DNA of 64,000 nucleotides, from assembly GCA_934402395.1 (NCBI GenBank), contig CAKRTQ010000002.1, positions 148,751 through 212,750 on the forward strand, read 5' to 3'. Under the pieces are notes generated by a model that did no database searches, was not told the DNA's origin, and saw only the letters and a program-made list of their open reading frames with translations. A program made the translations under genes and the position numbers. The stretch is from an uncultured Eubacteriales bacterium (GTDB lineage: Bacteria; Bacillota; Clostridia; Oscillospirales; CAG-272). This document shows, piece by piece, positions 8,591 through 16,575 of this stretch. Each line of letters starts with the position of its first letter. Within the stretch, counting starts at the first letter, position 1.

Positions 8591-9511
8591 TCAAAGCTCA
8601 AGCGGCTCCGGATATTCACCCGCCTCGATCAAAGCGCGGATGCTTTGCGTCACGTGTTCTCTGTCGGCGGCATATGTCACGCCGTACCACTGCGAGAGCG
8701 TCATTTCGACAGCGATATCAATTATACCTTTTTTTGCGAGTATGTCAAGAGCAAACGGAAGATAAAATTCCGATTTCATCGGATCGGCGGGATTTTCAAG
8801 AAAATGACGGAATTCTCCGGCAATGTATCCGAACACCTCGGGCACAAGACCGAAACAGTTCATTGACGCTATCGCGTCAAACGGTATCGGATGCCACACG
8901 CCGTTTTCCTCGTACTCCGCGCACGAGCCGTCGGATGCACGGCGGATAGCGGTACGCTCGGTAACATCGGTGAGCTTTCCGCCGGATTCGGTGCATATAC
9001 CGCGCGAGACGGTACCGTTTTCGGTAAGCGTGTTACCGAGTCTGAAGCCGACCATGCAGCAATCAAATCTGCCCTCGCTGTCACGGTGTCCGTTTTTCTC
9101 GGCGGTACGAAGCCGCCCGGCAGCGGCAGCAAGTGTTTCCCTGCCGTAAAAATCATCGGCATTTATTACGGCAAAACAGTCATTTACAATATTTCGTGCC
9201 GCAAGAAGGGCATGCGCGGTCCCCCACGGCTTGATGCGTCCCTCGGGTGCCGCAAACCCATCGGGCAGGTCATTCATATCCTGGAACGCATAATCAACAT
9301 TTAGGTAACGGCTGACACGCTTTCCTACCGTATTATGGAAGATATCGAGATTTTCGCGTTTTATAACAAAGACAGCACGGTCAAATCCGGCTCGTGCCGC
9401 ATCAAAGCAGGAATAATCAATTATGAATTCACCGCCGGGACCTATCGGGTCGATCTGTTTCATTCCGCCATAGCGCGAGCCCATGCCCGCCGCAAGTATT
9501 ACAAGTGTCAT
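8591..9511 (-). CDS. sugar-1-phosphate nucleotidyltransferase (UTP-hexose-1-phosphate uridylyltransferase-like)
   Basis: A 306-residue nucleotidyltransferase. It opens with LVILAAGMGSRYGGMKQ, the nucleotide- and phosphate-binding loop, followed by INADDFYG near residue 110, which supplies the metal-binding aspartates. The start at 9511 has GAAAGAAAGG 8 bases upstream; an upstream in-frame ATG lacks one. It is the first gene of the operon that continues into the NahK-like kinase, galE and galM. I infer that it uridylylates the kinase product; a guanylyl or other nucleotide cannot be excluded. Confidence 0.8.
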   Translation of the reverse strand: MTLVILAAGMGSRYGGMKQIDPIGPGGEFIIDYSCFDAARAGFDRAVFVIKRENLDIFHNTVGKRVSRYLNVDYAFQDMNDLPDGFAAPEGRIKPWGTAHALLAARNIVNDCFAVINADDFYGRETLAAAAGRLRTAEKNGHRDSEGRFDCCMVGFRLGNTLTENGTVSRGICTESGGKLTDVTERTAIRRASDGSCAEYEENGVWHPIPFDAIASMNCFGLVPEVFGYIAGEFRHFLENPADPMKSEFYLPFALDILAKKGIIDIAVEMTLSQWYGVTYAADREHVTQSIRALIEAGEYPEPLEL

Positions 9512-9584
9512 TGCTGTAGCCTTTCTTTCGCTGATTTGGCATATATGCATATTTCTTTGAATATGTATAGTCACACATTATATT

Positions 9585-9613
9585 ATTATAATACTTAAAT
9601 GCGCTTTTGCGAA
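9585..9613 (-). promoter_or_regulatory. possible promoter of the sugar-nucleotide operon
   Basis: On the minus strand TTCGCA (9608-9613), 17 bases, TATAAT (9585-9590), about 74 bases before the nucleotidyltransferase start. The -35 box is poor and a second TATAAT follows closely, so the assignment is tentative. Confidence 0.4.
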
Positions 9614-9678
9614 CATCTCACGTGATGTTTTAACAAAATATTTACAAATAACCATTCATGCATCTTTGAAAAAAACTG

Positions 9679-9732
9679 TTGACTTATGACTTTTGGCGTG
9701 GTATAATAATCACAGTGTATCATTTGAGACAC
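9679..9732 (+). promoter_or_regulatory. promoter and overlapping dyad of the Crp/Fnr gene
   Basis: TTGACT (9679-9684), 17 bases, TATAAT (9702-9707). Starting 7 bases later, at the expected start point, is the 18-base dyad GTGTATCATTTGAGACAC (9715-9732), where 7 of 8 outer pairs match. AAAGGAG at 9733-9739 follows it directly. The position suits repression by the regulator encoded downstream. Confidence 0.7.
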
Positions 9733-9745
9733 AAAGGAGTCAAAA

Positions 9746-10462
9746 ATGCCCGCAATAAAAAAGATCGATGCCGTTAAGGCATTTGAGTTCATATCCGAAA
9801 AAAATACCATATTTCGCTCAGCCGACCCTGCCGTGTTCAGCGTGTGCACCGGCGGAGAGGTCGATGAGGCGACATACTCCGCCGGTGAGATCATAGCACA
9901 TCCCGGCGACGAAAAAAACACCTCCGGGATCGGAATAATTGCTTCCGGCAGTGCATCCGTATATTCCGGCGACGGTAAAAGGCGCGTTCTCCTGCGCTAT
10001 CTCGGCACAGGGGCGCTTTACGGAGTGGCGTCGCTTTTTTCGTCTGCGCCCGCACCAACCTGCATAATCGCCTGCGCCGGATGCACGGTCCTTATGCTCA
10101 CACGTGATGCCGTACGCGGGATGCTTCACAGCGATGCCGCATTTCTTGACGCCTACCTTGAATTTATGTCCGACCGCGTGCTGTTTTTAAACCGCAAAAT
10201 CGCCTGCGTGACAGGCGGAAACGCCGAACGCCGTCTTGCCGTTCACCTTTTATCACTTACCGATCCCGGAAGCACTGATGCCACTGACATCACTCCGGAC
10301 GTAAACTTTACCGAGCTTTCTCGCCAGCTCGACATAGGCAGAGCTTCGCTTTACCGTGCTTTTGACGCGCTTGAGGCGGCGAATGCCGTGATGCGCGGGG
10401 ACGGACACACGATCAGAGTGTACCCCATGAAGCTTGCCGAGCTTGCCGGCTGCGACTACTGA
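9746..10462 (+). CDS. Crp/Fnr-family transcriptional regulator
   Basis: A 238-residue protein with an N-terminal cyclic-nucleotide-binding beta barrel (about residues 20-130, including IGIIASGSASVYS and the YLGTGALYG turn) and a C-terminal winged helix. The recognition region is FTELSRQLDIGRASLYRAFDAL near 190-210. No cysteine cluster for an iron-sulphur centre is present and the phosphate-binding residues of true CRP are not obvious, so the effector is unknown. It is followed 37 bases later by an ABC importer operon, which it probably controls together with itself. Confidence 0.88.
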   Translation: MPAIKKIDAVKAFEFISEKNTIFRSADPAVFSVCTGGEVDEATYSAGEIIAHPGDEKNTSGIGIIASGSASVYSGDGKRRVLLRYLGTGALYGVASLFSSAPAPTCIIACAGCTVLMLTRDAVRGMLHSDAAFLDAYLEFMSDRVLFLNRKIACVTGGNAERRLAVHLLSLTDPGSTDATDITPDVNFTELSRQLDIGRASLYRAFDALEAANAVMRGDGHTIRVYPMKLAELAGCDY

Positions 10463-10499
10463 ATGAAAATCAAAATATTTTTTATAAAAGGAAAAAACA

Positions 10500-11477
10500 A
10501 TGAAAAAGAAGATCAGAATCATCACTCTGGTGCTTGCCGTGCTTATTGCGGCAGCATCCATGACACTTGCCGCCTGCCGCAAGGAAGACACCACCGAGCT
10601 GCGCGTTGCCGTACTCAACGGAACGACCGGCTGGGGCGCAGCACCGCTCATCTCACGGGTAAAGTCGGGTGAATCCAAGCTCAATGCAAAGATCGAAACA
10701 TATACCGACGCAAGCCTTGTAAGTCCCCTTATCATCAACGGAGACGCCGATATTGCCGCCGTCCCCACCAACCTTGCCGCAGTACTTTACAACAAAACCG
10801 GCGGCAGCGTGCGCGTGCTTGCCGTCAACACCCTCGGTGTACTTTACCTTATCGAAGACGGAAGCACCGTAAGCTCCCTTTCCGACCTTGCCGGCAAGAC
10901 CGTGTATCTGCCCGGACAGGGTTCAAATCCCGAATTCATTCTTCGTGCGCTTGTCGACGGAGCCGGTGTTGAAAATGTGACATTTGATTACACCTATTCG
11001 TCTCCGGACGAGCTCGCCACCGCCCTTGCCACGGGCAAAGCGGCACTCGGCGTTCTTCCCGAGCCGAAGGTCACAGCCGTGACCTCAAAAAAGGAAACTC
11101 TTCGCGTGGCACTCGATTTCACAGAGGAATGGAAAAAGCAGACATCTGCTCCGCTCGTACAGGGGTGCATCATCGTACGCGAAGACTTTCTCAAAGAGCA
11201 CACCGCTCTCGTTGAAAAGTTCCTTGAGGAATACAAAAACTCGGTGGAATATGTGAATTCCAACCCGGATGAAGCCGCCGCGATGATAGCGGAGGCAGGG
11301 CTTGCCGGCAACGCCGCGGCGGCAAAAGCCGCACTTCCGCGGTGCAACATTACCTACCTTGACGGCGACGGAATGCGCACCGCGCTGAACGGCTTCTGGG
11401 AAGCGCTTTTCAGGATCAATCCAAAATCAATAGGCGGCAAGCTGCCGGATGATGCGCTTACCGCACCGTTGAAATAA
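10500..11477 (+). CDS. NitT/TauT-type ABC transporter substrate-binding lipoprotein
   Basis: A 325-residue exported solute receptor. A signal peptide with lipobox LAAC places the mature cysteine near residue 23. The body is a type II periplasmic-binding fold of the SsuA/TauA/ThiY group: an N-terminal strand, DIAAVPTNLAAVL near 85, the second-lobe entry LAGKTVYLPGQGSNPEF, and a C-terminal helical part. RBS AAAGGA lies upstream of the ATG. Ligands of this group include sulfonates, nitrate, pyrimidine precursors and riboflavin; the residues visible here do not decide between them. Confidence 0.85.
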   Translation: MKKKIRIITLVLAVLIAAASMTLAACRKEDTTELRVAVLNGTTGWGAAPLISRVKSGESKLNAKIETYTDASLVSPLIINGDADIAAVPTNLAAVLYNKTGGSVRVLAVNTLGVLYLIEDGSTVSSLSDLAGKTVYLPGQGSNPEFILRALVDGAGVENVTFDYTYSSPDELATALATGKAALGVLPEPKVTAVTSKKETLRVALDFTEEWKKQTSAPLVQGCIIVREDFLKEHTALVEKFLEEYKNSVEYVNSNPDEAAAMIAEAGLAGNAAAAKAALPRCNITYLDGDGMRTALNGFWEALFRINPKSIGGKLPDDALTAPLK

Positions 11478-12298
11478 TGGCACACAGAACTCCCGATACT
11501 GCCGGGCGGCAGATGTCGCGCCTAAAATGCGCGGCAACGTCGCTCGGCGTTGCCGCGTTCTGGATAGCGGTATGGGCTGTCGCCGCATACGCGGTCGGTA
11601 ACAGCCTTCTGCTGCCATCCCCTGCCGAAACCGTCGCGCGTCTTGCGGAGCTGGCACTTACCGGCGAGTTCTGGCAATGCACAGCCGTGTCGCTTCTGCG
11701 CGTCAGCATCGGAATCGTTACCGCTGTCGCGGCGGGCGTGCTGAACGCTGCGCTGTGCTGCTGTTCGCGTGTGCTGGACAGACTCGTTTTCCCTTTTATG
11801 ACAGTAATAAAATCCACTCCTGTGGCATCCTTCATTATTCTTGCGCTCGTGTGGCTCGGAACCTCGCCGCTTCCCGCCTTTATTTCTTTTCTGATGGTCT
11901 ATCCGCTGATATTCACAAATGTGAGAGCGGGTGTGCGAAGCGTTGCTCCATCCGTGTTGAAAATGGCAAAGGTGTTCCGCCTGTCGCCGTTTACGATGGT
12001 AAAGCGAATTTACGCTCCGGCAGCTTACGGTCATTTCGTCACATCGGTCAAGGCATCGCTGGGACTTGCGTGGAAAGCCGGAATAGCCGCCGAGGTCCTT
12101 GCCGCACCGAAATATTCGATAGGCAAAATGCTGTTTCAGTCAAAGGTGTACTTTGAAACGACAGACCTGTTTGCATGGACGCTTGTAATAATAATTCTGA
12201 GCCTGCTCATTGAGCTTGTCGTGGGCAGACTGCTTGACCATGCCGCCGCGCGGCGGATGCATCATGACACGGGAGCCGAAAAGAAAGATGAAGTTTGA
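11477..12298 (+). CDS. ABC transporter permease, SsuC/TauC family
   Basis: A 273-residue inner-membrane protein with about six transmembrane helices. The cytoplasmic EAA-type loop, GIAAEVLAAPKYSIGKML, near residue 200 docks the ATPase. The ATG overlaps the stop of the receptor gene by one base (TAATG), so the two are coupled. It forms the channel of the importer. Confidence 0.9.
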   Translation: MAHRTPDTAGRQMSRLKCAATSLGVAAFWIAVWAVAAYAVGNSLLLPSPAETVARLAELALTGEFWQCTAVSLLRVSIGIVTAVAAGVLNAALCCCSRVLDRLVFPFMTVIKSTPVASFIILALVWLGTSPLPAFISFLMVYPLIFTNVRAGVRSVAPSVLKMAKVFRLSPFTMVKRIYAPAAYGHFVTSVKASLGLAWKAGIAAEVLAAPKYSIGKMLFQSKVYFETTDLFAWTLVIIILSLLIELVVGRLLDHAAARRMHHDTGAEKKDEV

Positions 12299-12905
12299 AT
12301 TTTCCTCTCTTATAAAAAAATACGGCGATAAGGTCGCCGTTGACGGTTTTTCATATGTATTTGATATAATGCCCGGCAAAAGGCTTGCCGTGTGCGGACC
12401 GTCGGGATGCGGTAAATCAACGATCCTTTCGATCATCTCGGGACTTGACAAAGATTACTCCGGATCGTTTGCGTTCACCGGCGGCGAGCCGCGTATCTCA
12501 CTGTCTATGCAGGACCCTACTCTGCTGCCGTGGCTCACAGCCGCCGAAAATGTCAATCTGGTGACCGGGGACAGACGCGAGAGTCTTGAGACTGCACGCG
12601 GGATACTCCGCGAGCTTGGGCTTGCAGGTCACGAGAACGACTACCCCGATGAGCTTTCGGGCGGTATGCAGACCCGCGTTTCGATCGCGCGCGCACTTGC
12701 ACGCGAAGCCGATCTTTATCTTTTCGACGAACCGTTTGCAGCGCTTGACATTGCCACAGCAGAGCTTTGCATTGAAGTCATAAAACGCCGCACCGCCCAT
12801 GCCGCCGCAATAGCGGTCATCCATTCACGCACTGTTGCAGAAAAATTTGCCGACGGGATACTGACTTTCACGTCTGTTCCCGCCGGCAGATACACGCTCG
12901 GCTGA
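12288..12905 (+). CDS. ABC transporter ATP-binding protein of the NitT/TauT importer
   Basis: A 205-residue ATPase with Walker A GPSGCGKST (about 38-46), Q-loop SMQDPTLLPW, signature LSGGMQTRVSIARAL, Walker B LYLFDEP and the switch histidine in VIHS. The ATG at 12288, 11 bases inside the permease gene, matches the usual MKFEF-type start; an in-frame ATG at 12264 is possible. The stop lies one base from the stop of sigG on the other strand, leaving no room for a terminator. Confidence 0.9.
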   Translation: MKFEFSSLIKKYGDKVAVDGFSYVFDIMPGKRLAVCGPSGCGKSTILSIISGLDKDYSGSFAFTGGEPRISLSMQDPTLLPWLTAAENVNLVTGDRRESLETARGILRELGLAGHENDYPDELSGGMQTRVSIARALAREADLYLFDEPFAALDIATAELCIEVIKRRTAHAAAIAVIHSRTVAEKFADGILTFTSVPAGRYTLG

Positions 12906-12906
12906 T

Positions 12907-13680
12907 TCAGAGCTGGCGGCGCATACGCTCAAGCGCACCCTTTTCAAGGCGCGATACCTGCGCTTGTGATATTCCTATCTCCTCCGCTATTTCCATCTGC
13001 GTTTTATTTTTGTAAAACCGCATATCAATTATCGCGCGTTCACGCTCGCTGAGATGCTTCATCGCCTCGGCGAGCGCAATGTTTTCAAGCCATGCTTCAT
13101 CCGATGTGCCCGTATCCGCGATCTGATCCATTACATAAAGAGAATCGCCGTTTTCGCTGTATACCGGCTCATAAAGGGACAGAGGCTCGATTATCGCTTC
13201 CATTGCGCACACAACATCCTCTTTTTTCTCGCCGAGACGATCAGCTATCTCCTGCGGGGACGGCTCGCACTGTCTTTCGCGCGTCATTTCCTCACGCACT
13301 GTAAGCGCCCGGTATGCAAGATCACGCATTGAACGGCTGACCCGTATCGTGTTGTTGTCGCGCAGATACCGGCGTATTTCTCCGATTATCATCGGCACAG
13401 CATAGGTCGAAAATTTGACTCCGAGGTCAAGTCTGAAGTTGTCAACAGCTTTTACAAGACCTATACACCCCACCTGGAACAGATCATCCATGCTCTCATG
13501 CCTGTTGGTGAACCGCTGGATTATACTCAGCACCAGCCGCAGATTACCGTATATCAGCTCGTCGCGCGCCGCCGCATCGCCCGCTTTGACCCGTAAAAGG
13601 AGCTCGTTTTTTTCTTCATCGGTAAGTGTTTTCAGCTTTGCGGTGTTTACACCGCATATTTCAACTTTGTTATAATACAT
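12907..13680 (-). CDS. sigG: RNA polymerase sporulation sigma factor, SigG
   Basis: Forespore-specific sigma factor of the late stage of sporulation. The 257 residues match the B. subtilis protein in length, and the diagnostic N-terminus NKVEICGVNTAKL is present. Region 2 has DLFQVGCIGLVKAVDNF, then FSTYAVPMIIGEIRRYLRD; region 4 has TQMEIAEEIGISQAQVSRLEK. The ATG at 13680 has GAGGT 7 bases upstream; the frame is open for 33 more codons but lacks a better start. No spoIIG-type gene lies beside it, so it is not in the classical spoIIGA-sigE-sigG arrangement. Confidence 0.95.
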   Translation of the reverse strand: MYYNKVEICGVNTAKLKTLTDEEKNELLLRVKAGDAAARDELIYGNLRLVLSIIQRFTNRHESMDDLFQVGCIGLVKAVDNFRLDLGVKFSTYAVPMIIGEIRRYLRDNNTIRVSRSMRDLAYRALTVREEMTRERQCEPSPQEIADRLGEKKEDVVCAMEAIIEPLSLYEPVYSENGDSLYVMDQIADTGTSDEAWLENIALAEAMKHLSERERAIIDMRFYKNKTQMEIAEEIGISQAQVSRLEKGALERMRRQL

Positions 13681-13765
13681 TCCTGACACCTCGGGAGCGA
13701 TCTCATAACTGAGTATTCTCCCCTGCCGTGCGGCATTATGCAGGAATGACGGAATGTATATTTTG

Positions 13766-13813
13766 ACATCAAAAAGCAAGCGGTGCGCATGCGCACCGCT
13801 TGCTTTTTGATGT
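13766..13813. terminator. 48-base perfect palindrome, bidirectional terminator
   Basis: An uninterrupted inverted repeat centred at 13789/13790 with GC-rich inner arms and A-tract/T-tract outer parts. It lies 32 bases past the rplS stop and would terminate transcription from either side, separating rplS from sigG. Confidence 0.85.
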
Positions 13814-13844
13814 TGTGATGGGATCGCTCCCGTCAGCAGATAAC

Positions 13845-14186
13845 TCAGATCTTCTCTTTGACCTTGGAAGCTTTTCCGACTCTGTCGCGCAGGTAGAACA
13901 GCTTGGCGCGTCTTACCTTACCGTGACGGATAACTTCGACACCTGCAACATTGGGAGAGTGGATCGGGAATGTCTTTTCGACACCGCAGCCGTAAGAAAC
14001 GCGTCTTACGGTGAAGGTTTCGGAGATGCCGCCGCCGCGCTTTGCGATAACGGTTCCGTCAAAAAGCTGAATTCTCTCACGGTTGCCTTCCTTTATACGG
14101 CAGGAGACACGCACGGTGTCACCGACTTCGAATACGGGAAGAGTTTCCTTTAACTGCTCGTTGGTCATAGCTGCAATGTAATCCAT
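13845..14186 (-). CDS. rplS: 50S ribosomal protein L19
   Basis: A 113-residue ribosomal protein at the 30S-50S interface. Characteristic stretches are PVFEVGDTVRVSCRIKEG, QLFDGTVIAKRGGG, the TVRRVSYGCGVEKTFPIHSP run and the basic end RRAKLFYLRDRVGKASKVKE. A strong site, GGAGGGG, lies just before the ATG. It stands alone here, without the usual rimM/trmD neighbours, behind its own promoter and leader. Confidence 0.97.
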   Translation of the reverse strand: MDYIAAMTNEQLKETLPVFEVGDTVRVSCRIKEGNRERIQLFDGTVIAKRGGGISETFTVRRVSYGCGVEKTFPIHSPNVAGVEVIRHGKVRRAKLFYLRDRVGKASKVKEKI

Positions 14187-14306
14187 TTCAGCCCCTCCTT
14201 TTTTGAATTAGGATATCGGAGCATTCATGCAGAGCCCGCAGCGGACTGCTCCGTTCCGGCACGACCCGGACTTGAGTATTATATCACATTACGACTGTTT
14301 TTGCAA
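14187..14306 (-). promoter_or_regulatory. rplS promoter and structured leader (possible L19 leader)
   Basis: On the minus strand TTGCAA (14301-14306), 17 bases, TATAAT (14278-14283). The leader of about 85 bases contains a stem CGGAGCA (arm 14247-14253) with TGCTCCG (arm 14217-14223) and a smaller GCAG/CTGC stem inside. Firmicutes rplS genes often carry an autoregulatory L19 leader; a match to that family is inference from position, not shown by motif. Confidence 0.5.
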
Positions 14307-14330
14307 TAGTTTTTGGAAAAAAACTTTTGC

Positions 14331-14352
14331 AAAATGCGAAAAAACGCATTTT
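14331..14352 (-). terminator. A/T-rich hairpin at the flippase stop
   Basis: AAAATGCG (14331-14338) pairs with CGCATTTT (14345-14352) around six As. It overlaps the stop codon of the flippase gene and a T-rich tract follows on the minus strand. Confidence 0.5.
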
Positions 14353-15793
14353 ATTTTTTTGCCGCGCCTCTGCCGCCGAACATACGCTTCATCCCGCGCA
14401 AAAGCATCAGAAGCCCCTCGATTATCGGCTTTGCATTGAGTGCAACGACAAGCAGGAAGCACACGCCCTCAATGACTATCCAGTATTTCATTTCAGACAC
14501 CATAACGGCGCACTGTGCGAGAAGCAGAACGCTGTTTGCCGCAAGCACCGGAGGATGCATATCAAAACGCACATAATGCCTTGTGTTCACAGCCCGGACG
14601 ATAAACACGACAAAGTAACTTATTGCAGCCGAGATCGCCGCGCCCTGAGTCCCGAGCTTCGGGATCAGCAAAAAGCAGACCGTTACATTTATGACCGCGC
14701 CGCACATGGACGTGAGAAAAGACATCATGCTTTTCTTTTTAACCATGTATATGCTTCCGAGAAATGTGGTGACCGCTGAAAAAGTAGTGGCTATAACGAG
14801 CGTCGGCATATACTGCCACGCCGGATAGTACGCGTCCGCCAGCATCACACGCGCAAATATCTTGGAAAGTGCAATAAGCGCCGACGCCGCCATAAAGATC
14901 AGCCCAGAATATGTGCGGAAGACCTCTGAGAAAAAGCTGCCGCGGCTCTGCTCGTCAGCATCCGCGACGGCTGAATACTGCCACGCCTCTATAAAAATAG
15001 TGGTCATAAGGGTAAGCACCGTCGGGATCTTATAGGACGCCGCAAAAATACCGTTTGCCTCGTCTCCGCACATATACTTGACAAGAAACTGCCCTGAAAC
15101 GCTCGTCACCCACCAGAATATAGTGGTTGGGATCATCGGCACGCTGTATTTAAGCATATCGCGCACAATAATGGGGTCAAACAGCGAAAGCCGCACATCG
15201 CGGTAAAGCTTTTGCCAGACCACCATCAGAAGCGTTACGATCACATTTGCCACAACTACCGACAGAACGTATCCCGTAACGCCCATTCTGAACACCACAA
15301 GAAAAAGCACATTGAAGCCGATATTCAGAATGGTGTTGATTATTCCCTGCACCGCAAAGACCATAGTCTTGCCGAGGGCGCGCAGGTAGTTGGCGCACGC
15401 AAGCTGAAAGTTTGCCGCGATAACGTATATCACCGTCAGCCAGACATACCCCGTAAGCATTTTGACTTCAAAAAGGAATGGCGAAAGTGCAAGAAACAGC
15501 AGTGTTCCGAAAATGAGCACCGATATGCCGGAGGAAAATACCTCGCGCTTTTTCTTTCCGGCGTCAAGCGCGAACCGGAACAAGCCGTCGCATATTCCGA
15601 CAGCCGCTATCGGCATGATGAGGTTTGCAAGCTGGGATATGATATTGGCATCGGAGTATTCCGCCGGCGACAGCATAGCCGTGTAAAGCGGCAAAAGCAG
15701 GTATACCAGCACCTTTGAAGAAAAGGTGCCGACCGCAAGTATCGCGGTATTTGACAGAAGCCGTTTGTATTTGTTCATGTCGCCATGGCGCAA
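14351..15793 (-). CDS. oligosaccharide flippase family protein (Wzx/PST, MOP superfamily)
   Basis: A polytopic protein of 480 residues with about 12-14 transmembrane helices that probably translocates lipid-linked glycans. N-terminal LLSNTAILAVGTFSSKVLVYLLLPLYT is the typical first helix of the PST family, followed by YSDANIISQLANLIMP. The likely start is TTG at 15793: GAGGAG lies 6 bases before it, within the last codons of yebC. An ATG at 15778 is 21 bases from that site, too far. No glycosyltransferases are nearby, so its glycan is unknown. Confidence 0.87.
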   Translation of the reverse strand: MRHGDMNKYKRLLSNTAILAVGTFSSKVLVYLLLPLYTAMLSPAEYSDANIISQLANLIMPIAAVGICDGLFRFALDAGKKKREVFSSGISVLIFGTLLFLALSPFLFEVKMLTGYVWLTVIYVIAANFQLACANYLRALGKTMVFAVQGIINTILNIGFNVLFLVVFRMGVTGYVLSVVVANVIVTLLMVVWQKLYRDVRLSLFDPIIVRDMLKYSVPMIPTTIFWWVTSVSGQFLVKYMCGDEANGIFAASYKIPTVLTLMTTIFIEAWQYSAVADADEQSRGSFFSEVFRTYSGLIFMAASALIALSKIFARVMLADAYYPAWQYMPTLVIATTFSAVTTFLGSIYMVKKKSMMSFLTSMCGAVINVTVCFLLIPKLGTQGAAISAAISYFVVFIVRAVNTRHYVRFDMHPPVLAANSVLLLAQCAVMVSEMKYWIVIEGVCFLLVVALNAKPIIEGLLMLLRGMKRMFGGRGAAKK

Positions 15794-15796
15794 GGA

Positions 15797-16534
15797 TCAC
15801 TCCTCGTCGCAGTTCCCCCAGTTATGGTAGACATTCATAACGTCATCGTCATCTTCAAGCTTTTCAATGAGCAGACCCATGAACTTGCGGTCGTCCTCGC
15901 TGTCAAGATCTACCGTGGTGTCGGCGACCTTTTCCTTGTCGGCGGATTCGACCTCGTATCCCGCCGCCTTGAGAGCGTCGGAAACATCATATACATCATC
16001 GGGCTCGGTGTAAACGATATAAACACCGTCATCCGCCTTGAAATCGGTAGCGCCCGCTTCAAGCGCCGTCTCCATGAGCTTGTCCTCGTCGATCTCACCG
16101 TACTCATCGGTGATGACGATAACGCCCTTTTCATTGAACATGAATCCGACGCATCCGCTCTGACCGAGATTTCCGTGATACTTTGAGAAATACGCGCGGA
16201 TATTGCCGGCGGTGCGGTTGCGGTTATCTGTGGTGGTCTCGACTATAACGGCAACGCCGGACGGACCGTAGCCCTCGTAGGTTATCTCCTCGTAAGCTAC
16301 GTCGGCAGAACCGAGAGCTTTCTTTATCGTGCGGTCGATATTGTCGTTCGGCACGTTGTTGGCTTTCGCCTTCTGTATGAGGTCACGAAGCTTTGAGTTT
16401 GTCGAAGGATCGCCGCCGCTCTCCTTGACCGCTATTGTGATCTCCTTACCGATCTTTGTAAAGACCTTTGCCTTCTGCGCGTCGGTCTTTTCTTTTTTGT
16501 GTTTGATATTGCTCCATTTGCTGTGTCCGGACAT
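15797..16534 (-). CDS. yebC: YebC/PmpR-family protein
   Basis: A 245-residue protein of the broadly conserved YebC family, studied as a DNA-binding regulator and, for some members, as a factor assisting translation of proline runs. It begins MSGHSKWSNIKHKKEKTDA, the family signature, and has an acidic C-terminus ending CDEE. The flippase gene starts 3 bases after its stop and borrows its terminal GAGGAG as a ribosome binding site. Confidence 0.95.
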   Translation of the reverse strand: MSGHSKWSNIKHKKEKTDAQKAKVFTKIGKEITIAVKESGGDPSTNSKLRDLIQKAKANNVPNDNIDRTIKKALGSADVAYEEITYEGYGPSGVAVIVETTTDNRNRTAGNIRAYFSKYHGNLGQSGCVGFMFNEKGVIVITDEYGEIDEDKLMETALEAGATDFKADDGVYIVYTEPDDVYDVSDALKAAGYEVESADKEKVADTTVDLDSEDDRKFMGLLIEKLEDDDDVMNVYHNWGNCDEE

Positions 16535-16575
16535 GATTTATTCCTCGCTTTATTTATTGTAAATTATTATTGATA

